From the NCBI GenBank assembly GCA_936432065.2, contig OW386293.2, positions 44,115,923-44,179,922 of the forward strand: a stretch of 64,000 nt of DNA, given 5' to 3'. The notes beneath the pieces are model-generated. The model saw only the letters and a program-made list of their open reading frames with translations. It had not been told where the DNA came from and did no database searches. The translations under genes were made by a program, and so were the position numbers. Positions 46,930-58,907 of this stretch are shown one piece after another; within the stretch, counting starts at the first letter, position 1; every line of letters starts with the position of its first letter. The DNA comes from Rutpela maculata (taxonomy: Eukaryota > Arthropoda > Insecta > Coleoptera > Cerambycidae).

Positions 46930-47333
46930 AGGGGCGAGCGTAGAGGCGACTTCAATGTGAATTTCAGTCGATATTCCGTTGAAGCAACGTCGAGCGCGGT
47001 TAGTACTTGGATGGGTGACCCATCTTGGGAAATACAGCGTTCTCGTCCCACCTTCTAGCGGCTTGTATATCAGTGTATACGCGGAAGCTACGTAATTTCA
47101 AACGAGGATTACGTAGTGGATATACCATCCTTCGGAGGGGATGTAAAGCAGGCGGTCCCTTGTCTATTAAATGTTAGGCAAGTAAAAGATCCCTACTCTT
47201 CTTAAGGGAAGAGGTTCGGCAAAATTTCCAGGTTGGGGGTAGCTCGTCTCCTGGCGTCGGTGATAGGCCCTGGTAGCGGAAATAAGCCCTGGTAGCGGAA
47301 ATAGGCCGACGTTAAATAAATATATAAAAAAAA
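46930..47333 (+). mobile_element. 5S-rRNA-derived SINE (SINE3-like)
   Basis: The head contains GAAGCAACGTCGAGCGCGGT directly followed by TAGTACTTGGATGGGTGACC (46981-47020), nearly identical to the internal control region of eukaryotic 5S rRNA genes (A box, intermediate element and C box for TFIIIA and RNA polymerase III). A GC-richer body unrelated to 5S follows. It has a tandem CCCTGGTAGCGGAAATA block near 47269-47303 and ends in GTTAAATAAATATATAAAAA. A perfect 12-bp target duplication, AACATTAACCCC, lies at 46918-46929 and 47334-47345. Size (404 bp), A-rich tail and duplication fit a SINE moved by a partner LINE. It is not a 5S gene: only part of 5S is present and the head is mutated upstream. 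Confidence 0.88.
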
Positions 47334-47345
47334 AACATTAACCCC

Positions 47346-48097
47346 CATCGCAGAGGACGAAATGCGTTTAAAAACTGTTAATTATATTAATTGTAGAATT
47401 ATAGAATATGTAAAACTAAAAATATTCCTAACTAAAAACTTGTTTAAATACCATTTCGTTATGTAAATGTCATATTTTTAACGCTATTAAAACATATGCC
47501 CTGGGGAACTGCTTAAATCTCCCAAAATTTATATTCCTGGATGTCCAAGTAAATTATCTTTGTTTTAAAAGTGCATATATTAACAAACTAAGGTCCTTTT
47601 TCATCAAATGTAATACATCGTTAAAAATTGACAATGTATTCGTTAAAAATGGATAATTATCTTCTCTTAAGCCAACGAAAAATTGGTGGCTTTAATTTAG
47701 TGATACTGATGTTAAGGAATCCCCGTTAAAACAAGTTTAAATAACGATTCGTCGCGCATCTGGTTACTTTTGAATATGTTTAACTTTTCTGACATGGCTC
47801 CAGGCCCATTGAAGTCTACTGACACTTTTTCCTCTTATTTTGGCAGAAGTTGATTATATTTTTGGGCATGTTTTATTTAACTATACATTCAATGAAAACA
47901 TTATTTCATTTACTAAAAAATAAAATCCACGTTTCATATAACAATAAGCCGGGATATTATTTTAGTCACTAGCTCTCGATCTAAAACGAAAATTGGCACA
48001 TTAAAACTTACGCATTTATCATGTGTCTCCTTATCATCAAAATTAATAACAAATTGGAAAGCCCATTCAATGCTTTAGGGTATAGGAAATAGGTATA
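47346..48097. other. Nothing recognised
   Basis: AT-rich sequence without gene or repeat signal. Confidence 0.4.
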
Positions 48098-48109
48098 GGA
48101 AGTGAAATA

Positions 48110-48290
48110 ACCGAAGCAGAAAGAGAAACTTGAATGTACTTTTCTGTCCTTTCCTGACAAGTTCTGAAATGTTCAAGAAAACATCTGATTGGTTGAAGAA
48201 AGCCAGTGGGAGAAAACGTTAACCGTCTGTACGCAAGCGAAAAAAGGATGGAAAAGTACGTTCGAGTTTCCTTTTCTGTTTCACTTTGTC
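48110..48290. mobile_element. Small hairpin element (about 0.18 kb)
   Basis: GAAGCAGAAAGAGAAACTTG and GTACTTTTCTGTCC at left match AAAAGTACGTTCGAGTTTCC and TTTTCTGTTTCACTTT at right in inverted order. Non-coding, MITE-like. Confidence 0.5.
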
Positions 48291-48568
48291 TAGTCCAGTG
48301 CGCGTTCCAGTATGTTATTAATTTAGATGCCCCTTATTAATTTTGAGGAGTTTATAAAGCACATATAGCTTGCTTCTTTAAATTTTTGAGTAGACACGTT
48401 ACCAATTGCTGAATCAATGTGGACAAAAAATTGATTTTGAAAATTAATTGTAAATGAACCAAGAACTGTATTTCTTATACTTGGGACCTGTCTCTCTATA
48501 CAATCCATTATGTAGATTTTATAAGTGTGTAGATATAAGCTTTAGTAGCATATTCGGAAATGTTCAGG

Positions 48569-48710
48569 CCGCTGCGATCCACCGACCGGTTGGCGGAGCA
48601 TCTTACGTGGCTCTACCTTGTGCCGGAACGACGAAACCAAACCATATGCTTCCATAGGTAACCGCAATGCAAGCAAGCACTTAGGCCATCCAAGCACGTT
48701 CCGCTTGTAA
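48569..48710. other. GC-rich patch: SINE fragment or exon candidate
   Basis: An isolated GC-rich island. On plus it follows AAATGTTCAG and contains GTAACCGC after CCATAG (48656), weak splice-like borders; one frame is open to TAA at about 48710. On minus it contains AACGTGCTTGGATGGCC, loosely like the 5S C-box region, and could be another Pol III-derived SINE. I cannot decide between these. Confidence 0.3.
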
Positions 48711-48719
48711 CATCCTGAT

Positions 48720-49078
48720 TTTCTTTTTTGTCGATCTTATTGCTTACATTTATACTTGTTATTGATACTGCCTTTTGAAAAGGTGGCAAGGGTGATGGAT
48801 GGTTAGTAACTATTGCTGCATTTATTGCATATTATTGCTGTGTACTAGAATACGGGGCCTTCCAAAAGGGCCAGAGCGGTCGAATATCTCCAAAAAAGGT
48901 CACTCCAATGAATAGATCTAAAGATACGAAGTTATGTTGGGTACAAAATGGTTATTTTTCGGGAATGATCGATTCTTTATTGAGAATAAAGACGTTTACT
49001 GTTTAATAGATAAATTATTAAAAATACGCATTTTTTCCTACTGAGAAGTTTTTTAAGTAAAACAAAAATTAACTAATT
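48720..49078. other. Nothing recognised
   Basis: AT-rich sequence; the segment GGGGCCTTCCAAAAGGGCC (48857-48875) is locally palindromic. Confidence 0.4.
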
Positions 49079-49894
49079 AAAAACCGCTGCCTAACGAATC
49101 AATACGTCCACATGTCCACATCCAGATTTCGTATCCGAGTCCCTTACAACAAAAAAAATATCGATACTATTTTCGTACTCCACTATGTGGAAATAATTTT
49201 TCATAGAACTTTAATAATACAACATTTGAAATTGTCTGCCCCAAAAACCCATAAAACGATATGCTGCACTGTAGTGGGGTGACAGAGGGGGAGGCTGTTG
49301 TTAAAAATTTTTTGGAGGTCTTTGGTCCTTGTATAAATTAAATCGCAATTTTATTTCTCTTCCCTCTTTAATAATGGTGTGGGAATGGTAATGGGGGTTA
49401 TATAGAGGTTGGATAATATAAAAAAATGTTTTGAGGCCTTTGGTACTGGTATACACACTGAATCACAATTTTATTTTTTACGTCCCTTATTAATAGGATT
49501 GTGGTGGGTAGTGTCGAAAAAAATTGGATGACATTGTTTTCTGTATACACACCAAATCACAATTTATTCTTCTACTCCCTTCGAAAATGGAGCGGAGGTG
49601 GTAGAGGGGGTGGCTAATGCAAAAAGTAATCTTAAAGCCTTTGGTTCTTGTATACATACTAAGCCACAATTTTATTTTTTTATCCTTTTAATAATAGGGA
49701 GGGGGTGGAGGAGGTACCAAAAAAATGAGGCCTATGTTTCCTGTATTTCCACTAAATCAAAATTTTGTTTTTTTACCCCCTTCAATAATGGAGTGGGGGT
49801 GGTAGAAAGAAATGTTGCGGCCTCTAGTTCTTGTATACACACTAAATCACAATTTAATTTTTTTATCCCTTTCAATAATGAGGTGTGGGTGGCA
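49079..49894 (+). mobile_element. R1 DINE-like element with expanded internal tandem array
   Basis: The 5' end matches other R1 copies (AAACCGCTGCC, CCACATCCAGATTTC, CATAAAACGATA). From about 49310 the G-rich internal unit is repeated about six times: each unit of roughly 100 bp has TTGTATACACACTAAATCAC, a T-rich run, AATAATGGGGTGG and a GAGGCCT-like block. The 3' body and hairpin are absent; the copy ends where palindrome P9 begins. Confidence 0.7.
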
Positions 49895-49895
49895 G

Positions 49896-52058
49896 AGCTG
49901 GGTACAGATACAAATAGAAAGTATTCGAATACTGGATACAACTGCAGCTTTCGGATACCAGATACACGATACGCATACTAGTACAGTACCTAGAGGTAAA
50001 AAATATCCAAAACTTCGGAATAATGTCATATTGAACGGATTTCGTTCATTTTTGGCAGTATAATAGTAAATGCTTCAAAGAAAAGTTTCTACATTGCGCG
50101 GGAGCTTGCTAATTTATAGGGGGTGGATGCCACTCCCTCTCAGGGGGTGGCCCTTAAAAAAAAATTATTGCAGCTGAAGTAGAATCAAATTTTAAGAAGA
50201 AAAGGTTCTATGCAATTTTTCACATAAATTAATAGTTTTTAAGTTATAACGACTTCAAAATTGCGATTTTAGCTTAAAAAAAGGTATTTCCAAACGGCTT
50301 TCGTCAAGTATCTCGAAAAGTATTACTTTATCGAAAAAATTTTATAGACCAATTACAAAAAGTACAAACTGGGAATTAATTATATTTTTGTTTATTGATG
50401 TATGGTTAATAATTTCTGAGATATTTAAGTTTATATTTGGCATCCAAGTGTTCATAAGATAATTATTTAGAGTGAGAGTCAAATATCTCAGAAACTGTGA
50501 CACCTACGTCAAGGGTGCTAATAGGTAAAATAATAGGTTATTAATTAAGCTGTCAATTGTTTTTTATTTGTTTCTGTAGCATAAAAAACAAAAAAGTTAT
50601 GACCGAAGCAATGTGCATCTACACATTTTTTTAATAGCAACGTCGCCATTTTGTTAGTGTAATTAGCCAGTAATTAAGAAAAAGGAATTTCAAACACTTT
50701 TTCTCATTAATATATAGCATGACGTAGATGCTAAAATTTTTTGGTTTGTATACAGCACTTGCTTTAGAAAAAAATACAGTTTAAACTATAAAGGTATTTT
50801 CGATAAAACGTATTTTTTTTTTAAATATAATATCTCAATAAATATTAGCTTTATTGAAAAATGGGTAGAGCCCAAAAATAAAGTTCATAAACTGATAATG
50901 AATTTCGCTTGTTTATTTATTTACATAGATTTAATAGTTTCGGAGATATGAAAGTTTACAAATGGCGTCCGTACGTTTATAAGACGAAAAATGCAGTTTA
51001 AATGTTAAATATCTCAGAAATTGTGACACCTACGTCACGCATGCTAAGAAATTAAACTAAAGACAATTAATTGCGCTTTCAAATTATTTTTTACTCGTTC
51101 CTGTAGCATAAGAAATAAAGAAGTTATGACGGAGAAATATGCGTATTTATATTTTTTTATACCGGCGCGGTAGCTCAATCGGTTAAGGCGTATTGAGTGG
51201 CGAATATGCTGATCGACTGCCTACCGCGCTCTGGGTTCGACCCCCCAGCCCCGGTATTGACAACACCGGTGGGTGTGGATGTATGCCTGCGTTTTTCCAA
51301 ATGTGTAACCCCCTTCTGCACAGCCTTGGCTATGGATTTGGGGGTTGTCTACTATCTGTGGTGTGTTATTTATTTATTATATATAATGTCGCCATTTTGT
51401 TACTCTAATTAGCCAGTAATTTTATCTCAAATACAGTTTTTCGTTAAGATGTAGTATTACCTAGATGCTCAATTTTTTTTGCTCATTTAAAGTACTTGCT
51501 TTAGAAAAAAATGTATTTTAAACTTTAAAGGTAATTTCGAAACGCTTGGATGCAAAATATAAACTTAAATATTTCCGAAATTATTAATTCTACATCAATA
51601 AACAAAAAATATAATTAATTCCCAGTTTGTACTTTCTGTAATTGGTCTGTAACATTTTTTCGATAAAGTAATACTTTTCGAGCTACTTGACGAAAGCTGT
51701 TTGGAAATACCTTTTTCTTAAGCTAAAATCGCAATTTTGAAGTCGTTATAACTTAAAAATTATCAATTTATGTGAAAAATTGCATAGAACCTTTTCTTCT
51801 TAAAATTTGATTCTATTTCAGCTCCAATAAATATATATATATATTTTTTAAATAAATTAGCAAGCCTCCGCACAATATAGAAACTTTTCTGTGAAGCATT
51901 TACTATTATACTGCCAAAAATGAACGAAATCCGTTCAATATGACATTATTCCGAAGTTAAAACCTCTAGTTACTATACTATACTTTTATGGTAAAAATGT
52001 ATTCCAATACTTGTATTCGAATACTGTTTCCCGGATACCGGATAAAGATACATCAGCA
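49896..52058. mobile_element. Long palindrome P9 (about 2.2 kb) with tRNA SINE inside
   Basis: Left AGCTGGGTACAGATAC, GTATTCGAATACT and TTTTTGGCAGTATAATAGTA recur inverted at right (TACTATTATACTGCCAAAAA, GTATTCGAATACTG, AGATACATCAGC). In addition a stretch around 50400-50720 is repeated in direct order around 50930-51460 (shared: TGTGACACCTACGTCA, GTAGCATAA, AAGTTATGAC, CGTCGCCATTTTGTTA / TGTCGCCATTTTGTTA). The SINE (51161-51388) interrupts the second direct copy. No coding content. Confidence 0.75.
51161..51388 (+). mobile_element. tRNA-derived SINE
   Basis: The tRNA-like head has an A box TAGCTCAATCGG (51171-51182) and a B box GGGTTCGACCCC (51233-51244), within GGCGCGGTAGCTCAATCGGT at the start. 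A non-tRNA body (CACCGGTGGGTGTGGATG..., CTGTGGTGTGTT) and a TTATTTATT tail follow. The head has extra bases between A and B boxes and lacks a tRNA 3' end, so it is not a functional tRNA. Comparison with the uninterrupted direct copy near 50610-50650 shows the insertion just before ATGTCGCC. The target duplication is unclear because the site is T/A-rich. Confidence 0.8.
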
Positions 52059-52690
52059 TAGGTTGAGTAAAAGGAAAATTAAGAGAAACACAAATTAGAT
52101 TCATAATTTTGAATATTTAACTTTTGATATCGGATTCGTTATCAGCTACTCCTAAAATACCATTTTTAAAGCAATTCTGATGAATTTTTTATCGCAATAC
52201 ATTACATTTTTTCTCGACTAAAAAAACCTTAATTTCCTTATTGTGCTCATCTTACACTAAACTTAGCTTGACAAAATTAATATGGAACCACCGCTGAGCC
52301 ATACCTTACAGTTTGAGGAGATTTCACAGAAATCGCTTAAGCGAATTTATAAGTAATGATTGAACAAACCTAAAAAAAAAAAAATACATACGACTTGAGA
52401 ATCTCCTACTTTTTAAAAATTTTGTGAAGTCGTTTAAAAAATATGATAGAAGCCTACTATGGCATTGCTGACCCCATTAATTAGATATATGATATTTGAG
52501 TAAATAAGTACAGGTAACGTAAATAGAGAACAAGAAATATTATTGGCTAGTGCTAATTGAGTATTCTTGAATAAACTAAGTAACTAAATATCACGAGTAA
52601 GTCAATTTAAAATGTAGTTTAGAGTTTAGCATATCTAATGGAACTACCAGAAGCTTTCGAAAATAATAATCATAGATTCACATGCAAATA
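52059..52690. other. Nothing recognised
   Basis: AT-rich sequence between P9 and the next TACAGGGTG element. Confidence 0.4.
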
Positions 52691-55046
52691 TACAGGGTGT
52701 CCCAGATTTAAACGGACATACTCTAGTGGAAGGTAGAGCACACTCAGCTGAGTTCAAAACACCCCTATACTTACCGTTGAATGTGAACCGTTTTCGAGAT
52801 GCGGTGTTTTATGGTTTTTGACCAGAACTTTAGTCAGCCATATTTTTGAAATAACTGCACATATTTAGATAAAATTTGGTATACATATTATACTCTTTTA
52901 GGTTAGTGAATAGCTTAAGTGCTTTTGGAAAAATTCCAGGACCGACCTCCATTTTTTTAATATGGCTCTTGGGGTCGTTAACATCACACTGTATATTATT
53001 TTTTGGTAAATGTTAGTAAACTTTTAAAAAGCCTATGGACCGGTTTATAAAATAATGTCATAATATTTGATGGCACGGTTATTCTTTAATAAATTTTTAA
53101 AAGTATTAAAAGACCAAATTTGACATTCTACAGATAACACAATCCAGTTGCTAACATCATTATTTTATTAATTTTAGCTAAATACCCCGCAGAAGAGGTT
53201 GTTATTTGTTTTTGTTTTGACATTCAGTGTTTCTAAGCTTTTTTTAGTTTAAATTTCATCCAAAATAATACATATTCCGTTTCTTTCATGAAAGAAAAAT
53301 AATGTTAGTGAAGAGGCTTGAATTAACAAGCACAATTTAAAAACATATTAAACACCTTTTGAGAATAACTTGAAAATATTAAAGACAAAAGTTTGCAATT
53401 TTATTTTGACAAAATAAATTTATTTAGGACTTTAAATAGTTGAACAAAAAAAAATTAAAAACGGTGCAAATAATTAAAACTAGGTATAACTGGTTTTCAA
53501 AATGAATGCCCCCAGCGTCAATACACTTTTGAGAACGTCTTAATATGTTTATCACTGATCTATTAATCACTTCCGGGTTATTTCTAATGTTATCACATAC
53601 AGTAATAATTTTTTCTAGAAGCTGTTCTCGTGTATTGAACTCTTCATTGTACCTACACCTCTGACGTGAGATGACCCCATAAAAAACAATCTAGAGGTGT
53701 AAGATCAGACCTTGGTGGCCAGTTTACCGGACCTCCGCGACCAATCTATCTGTTGGTGTAATGCTGGTTCAGAAGATCCCGGACCGGTACAGAAAAATGG
53801 TCCAGCACCATCGTGGTGAAACCACAAATCCCTAGTATCGATGCCTTCTAATAAATCTGGCAAGATATCTCTAAGAAAATTTAAATAAACTTCACAAGTT
53901 AGCCTTTCTTCAAAAATATGGGGCCCTATTAGATGATTATTGTAAATACCACACCACACATTAATATTAAATCTGTATTGGGAATGTTTCTGAATCACTG
54001 CATGTGGATTTTCGGTTGCCCAAACATGCTAATTTCTACAGTTGTTAATTCCGTCACGTGTGAATTGGACTTCATCCGTGAATAGAACTCTCGATATTGT
54101 TCTTCTGTGAGCCAAAATCCACCTACAAAATGTTAAGCGGGGAACATCGTCGCCATCTTCTAGACGTTGAACTGTTTCAACATGAAATGGATACAAATGT
54201 TCCTTCTTTAATGTTCGCCATACCCTTGTCTTAGGTACTGCTAACTCATTACTTATTTTTCTAACACTTATAGATGGATAATTTTCCACAACCTGTAATA
54301 TTTCCTCTTCTTGTGGAAAAGCTCTGAGAACATGTTCATGCTTTGTCATTGACGGAAATTGTCCATGTTCCCTACTAAATTGGTATACCTCTGAAAACGT
54401 TTTATGATCAGATACACGGCGATTTGGAAAACGTCTTTGATACTCTCTTTTTGCAGCTCTCCCGTTTCCGTCGCAAAAGCCATATACAAAAATAATATCC
54501 GCATAACCTTCATTACTAAATTGAAACGGCACCTTAAAATTTTTAGTTTTATAACTGGTTTTTTATCCCTTATTTTAATAATTACTAAGAGCGAACAGCA
54601 ATTCTTATTTGTACAATTATACATTTGACATGTGCTTACTTGGGATTTTTAATGCAACAATGTCATGTGTTAATCGCATCGTTTTATTACTTATTTTTTA
54701 TTCATGAAATAAATGGAATGTGCTTTATTTTGGACGGAAAAAACACTGAATACTAAAACAAAAACAAATAACAACCTCTTCTGCGGGGTATTTAGCTAAA
54801 ATAAATAAAATAATGATGTTAGCAATTGGATTGTGTTATTTGTAAAATGTTAAATTTGGTCTTTCAATACTTTTGAAAATTTATTGAAGAATAATATACA
54901 TTGTGATGTTAACGACCCTAGAGCCATATTAAAAAATGGAGGTCGGTCCTGGAATTTTTTAAAAATCACTTAAGCTATTTATTAACCTAAAAGAGTATAA
55001 TGTTTATACCAAATTTTATCTAAATATGTGCAGTCATTTCAAACTT
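52691..55046 (-). mobile_element. TACAGGGTG long-TIR element carrying a transposase
   Basis: The left end reads TACAGGGTGTCCCAGATTTA. Left 52840-53245 and right 54735-55045 are inverted copies, including GAGGTTGTTATTTGTTTTTG, GGACCGACCTCCATTTTTTT and TAGATAAAATTTGGTATA and their inverses. The outer 150 bp of the right arm (partner of 52691-52840) are missing, so the element is truncated there. The transposase (53480-54532, minus) lies between the arms, showing that long palindromic arms with TACAGGGTG ends go with a DUF4817-type transposase. Confidence 0.78.
53480..54532 (-). pseudogene. DUF4817-type mariner/IS630-like transposase, three lesions
   Basis: About 340 codons. The N-terminal DUF4817-like region (QFSNEGYADIIFVYGFCDGN, REYQRRFPNRRVSDHKTF) is followed by a second helix-turn-helix (ISVRKISNELAVPKTRVWRT). 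The catalytic core has LFTDEVQFTRDG (first Asp), a WFHHDGAG segment (second) and LTPLDCFLWGHL (third), so the DDD/DDE triad is visible. The C-terminal helix bundle with LLEKIITVCDNIRNNPEV ends at TAG 53480-53482. Lesions: TAG at 54029-54031, a frameshift near 53815 just after HDGAG, and TAG near 53760 where Trp is expected before IGRGG; another stop follows HLTSEV. It acts on DNA in the nucleus by cut and paste when intact. This is the better preserved of the two copies. Confidence 0.9.
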
Positions 55047-57794
55047 GAGGTTTTATTAGCTCAACTCCTAATTTAAGTAAAAAAAAACCTTCGGTGCGTT
55101 TGTTATTTAATTAATTTGCCGTAGAATACCCATGTAAATATTTTAATAAAACACTATGTCTAACCCAAGCAGGGTGCAAAGTTTACATCATTAAGCAAAA
55201 ATATCCACAATTAGAAAAGAAAAACATGTATGACCTGTTGGGGGAAGGCCGCATAGAAGTTATGTTAAGGGAATTATATTTAATAAAATATACTATTTAA
55301 ATTGAATACAATTATGTATGCTTGGGGTATAAAATGAACCCCACTTGGTACTCTAAGAGTTAAGTAATAATATATTCATTCTTATATTTTCTCCTCAACT
55401 ATTAACTTGGGATCATATGTAATCTAGATATCATTTCTTGGCTCCCTAGATTCTATAGCTATTTGTGTTTTATTAATTATTATTTTTCTTATAAATAAAT
55501 TAGGTAATCAATTATTACTCTAACATCAACTTTCATTATATTAACAACAGTTTCGGTGCATTATTATTTCATAAAAATACATTTCCAAATATTTGACCAA
55601 ACTTGTGTAAGGACAGATGCACTCAAGCAAGCGTAAAAGTACTTTGCCGCTTGTTGTCATGGGAGATGAGCGTAACAGTGACATTATTCGTAGGTCCTAG
55701 ACAAACGTCAACTTTGCGTTTGTCAAATGCAAGCAAGAAGGCCTACTTTATACGTCTATTGTAGATGAAAATATTTGTAATTCATATATATATTTTTTGA
55801 GATGTTCGACCGGAACTTTTAAGAGATATTGTACATATGGTAAAATTTAAAGTATAACAGATTATGTATTGTGTTATTCTTAATCTTATGGAGTCAATTT
55901 AGGAACGTAAGAAAATTTTTATGAACAGTAGAATTCCTAAAGAAAACAGATCAGTCAGTCTTTTTTTTGTCTTTATCACTAATTTTATTTAAATAAAATT
56001 TTTAAACCGCTTAGCGAAAATTGCACAAGTTTACAATTCTTAAGTTGCATGCTCAATAGATAATAAGTAGCCTTGCAATTTTTCTCTATATTTTCACACA
56101 AAAGCACCAACATCTCATAAATCACCATTTTGTACACTTTTCCGATAGATATATTTTTCTTTTGATCGTGGTTATTAAGACCAACAATAAGGCTTTAAGC
56201 GTATTTTATGAAATATGACGTAAATAAGCTTTAACAATACTTAAATTAGTTTTTCGATGACGGCATTGCAGCTTACAATTAGATCATTAAAAACCCAATT
56301 AGGGACAACAATTATTAACACCCTTCAATAAACGTATAAATGTAAGCAATTTGCAAAACGCTAATGTACAGAATTAGCTTCTTTTCAACTTCCATTTGAA
56401 TGTAGCTTTAGGAGTGTTGTTCAGATGTTAGAAACTAGGTACAGGGTGTCCCACTTACTAGGTCACTCAATTTATTTGAAGCCAACAAAACTGAAAATAT
56501 GAATACTATCTTTTTTTAGAAACTGAAATTAAACATTTGAAACAATTGATCGTAAAAGTTCAATATTTTTGCAGACCTTACTATCACTACACCCACTATA
56601 TTTCGTCCAAAATTATCGTTTAAATGAGAAAAATCGGTTTACTCTTAAATCATAAAAATTTTCGGAAAACGCCAATACACAACGTCTTCATCGAGAGATT
56701 TCCCGTGTTAGCTATACATTTTTTGCATTACTTTTAGAGCGGGCGCCAAGAAACAATACGTTTGAAAAATCCATAGCTTTCATTCTGGTTGTTGATGATT
56801 TACATTTAGAAAGATGTAAAGAATGAAATTCTGAAGGTTGCCAAACAAAATTTTCTGGATTTTTGTTTTCATCTAAACCATAACGGTAATTTCGGGTGCG
56901 CTCAACTCCAATGTGTTAAAACCATTATAAAATAACTAGTAATTAATATTTTGATCCGAAATTTTTAAGGCATGTCTTTTTAACGGTTTTCTTGTGATTT
57001 TTTCGAATACGGCTTAGTTTTTGAGTTATATAGAAAAACAAAAAAAAAACATCCCTTCCACCCCGTTCTCAAAAATGTTCCCCTAAATTTAATAGCATTT
57101 TTAAATTTTATCATATTTAGGTGACCAATACACGGATGAAACAATAAAAACCCCTTAACGCAGTTGTTTCTTACTAAATCACATAGTCAATAGCCTATTG
57201 TGGGTCTCATGATATTTCTGTTCAGCCAGAATTTGCTCACGCTACTTTAACAATTTTGTATCTGCGAATTAACAGTAGCATCTGACAAAAAATGGACGGC
57301 TACAATCAGAGTGGGCGGCTGTCTAGAAGTGCATAAGGCAAAGGGAGATACTGCTCTCAATTTTTCCCATCCACGAAAGCCTTCCGATTACTTGGCGAAT
57401 TGTCTACAAATCTTTATAAGTTAATTTTCTTATTTGGAACACCTGGACAGACGTACTGTGGTCTACACATTATTCCAATTGGCTTCCATTTGTTGTATGA
57501 TGTGTTTCATAGCATCACGCTTGCCATCTGTCAGTTGTGTTTGTCTCCTGATCTGTCTTGATAACAGCAACCTTACGTTTTGGTAGACACTTTGCCAATT
57601 ACCTTCTGTCTCCCCTCTTATCCATTAACTCTTTCATACCATCCTCTCTCAGGTTCATATAGGCAGAAATGGACAAGACGTCGGAGAATACTATGCCGGA
57701 GAATCGTGTTAGGCCTAATGATTCTGATAACACCTCTTAAAACTCTCTCACAATATGCATATGTCATAGACAGGATACTAGGACTGCAAAACTT
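55047..57794. other. 2.7 kb, mostly unrecognised
   Basis: AT-rich sequence. TACAGGGTGTCCCACTTACT at 56441 resembles the terminus of a TACAGGGTG element, but its partner was not found. A 77-codon open frame at 57580-57813 is Arg/Leu-rich without a recognisable domain and runs into the RT fragment. Confidence 0.4.
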
Positions 57795-58118
57795 TCCTAG
57801 TGCGTGTAAGTAAAACTGAAATTGTTGTGCCCATACCAAAGCCAAACAAACTGTCATATAACCTCGGAAGCTATCTATCCATCTATTTGCTGTACACAGT
57901 AGGAGGATACATAAAGAGGTCATACTGCAAACCCTAAATAGGAAAAATAACGAACATAAATTAATTTCAGAGAAACAGTTTGACTTTAGAAGTTGGAAGG
58001 CATGCTGCCCTCCGCGGCCAAAGTTGTGCAAGATACATTATAGTCTTACAATGTAAAAAAAAACAGTACACATGTTGTCGCTAGATATCGCAAAGGCGTT
58101 TGATGCCGTTTAGTATAA
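57795..58118 (+). pseudogene. LINE reverse-transcriptase fragment
   Basis: In shifting frames the order is: IVVPIPKPNK, NLGSY, EVILQTLNRK, LISEKQFDFR and, after an A-run, MLSLDIAKAFDAV. These correspond to RT motifs 1-3 through A of Jockey/I-type LINEs, with the catalytic Asp of LDIAKAFD present. The domain stops abruptly at TAG (58110-58112) and the YxDD motif is absent. At least two frameshifts separate the pieces. It is not part of the LINE at 14924-20659, whose motif A differs. Confidence 0.75.
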
Positions 58119-58487
58119 TGGACCAGTCTACAGAGAAAATATTTCTAAAATCTTTTGACAAGCATGGTAGCAAGAGAATAATAGTATGTACCTAGGTATT
58201 ATTGCTTGGACTATCGTACTACTACTACTACTGGCCTTTGACAATATGAAATGGGACAAATTCTGTACTATGTTATTGGAAATGGGAACACTTCTATCTT
58301 TATTATTCACCAGCTATATCACCAACTAAGTTGCCAGTTGAGCCACATTTTCCATGATATAAATATCATGAAACGCACAATGATCGGACCTGCTAATGCC
58401 TTGGTTTTCTCCTCCCCCTATATGTAGGACTCTGAGGCATATACAGTTAGGGAAGCGATAAACAATAGGCGTATCGATTAGGGTTGG
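58119..58487. other. Nothing recognised
   Basis: Contains a short CTACTACTACTACT run near 58220. No gene was recognised. Confidence 0.4.
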
Positions 58488-58907
58488 TCGAAAAAAAAAT
58501 AAATATATTTTTTTCGGAAAGCTTTAAAGCGGAAAATTTGCCTATTGCAGTAAAACGAAAAACGGCATAAAAAAATTAAAATCGGTTAACATCTTCTGTT
58601 CGCGCATCGTACTTAAAATTTATCAAAAATTTGAAAAAACCACGATATTTTTTTTGTTAGTTAAAATTTTTAAAATAAAGACGCTTTAGTTTTGTATGCT
58701 TGTTTTATGGTTCTGATCTAATTTTTTCCATATCCGCAACGTCTTAGAAAAAACAAAAATGTACCAATTTTTCCCAGTTTTCACTGTGCAACTCTTCGCT
58801 CGTGTTGCTAGAACAAAACGACCTAGAACTCACCACGTGGAGGTGGTTGCACGTCCAGTTCCACCCACATCCAATTGTTGGGTGTGGTATTTACATTATA
58901 TTTACAA

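Noticed and set aside
46963..47045. Functional 5S rRNA gene
   Set aside because: Only part of 5S is conserved, the 5' region is diverged, there is no clean poly-T terminator at the 5S end, and the unit has a SINE body, A-rich tail and target duplication.
51161..51260. Functional tRNA gene
   Set aside because: A and B boxes are good, but the segment between them is too long and the acceptor stem does not close; a SINE body follows.
51193..51412. Two 71-codon frames
   Set aside because: They are translations of the tRNA-derived SINE.
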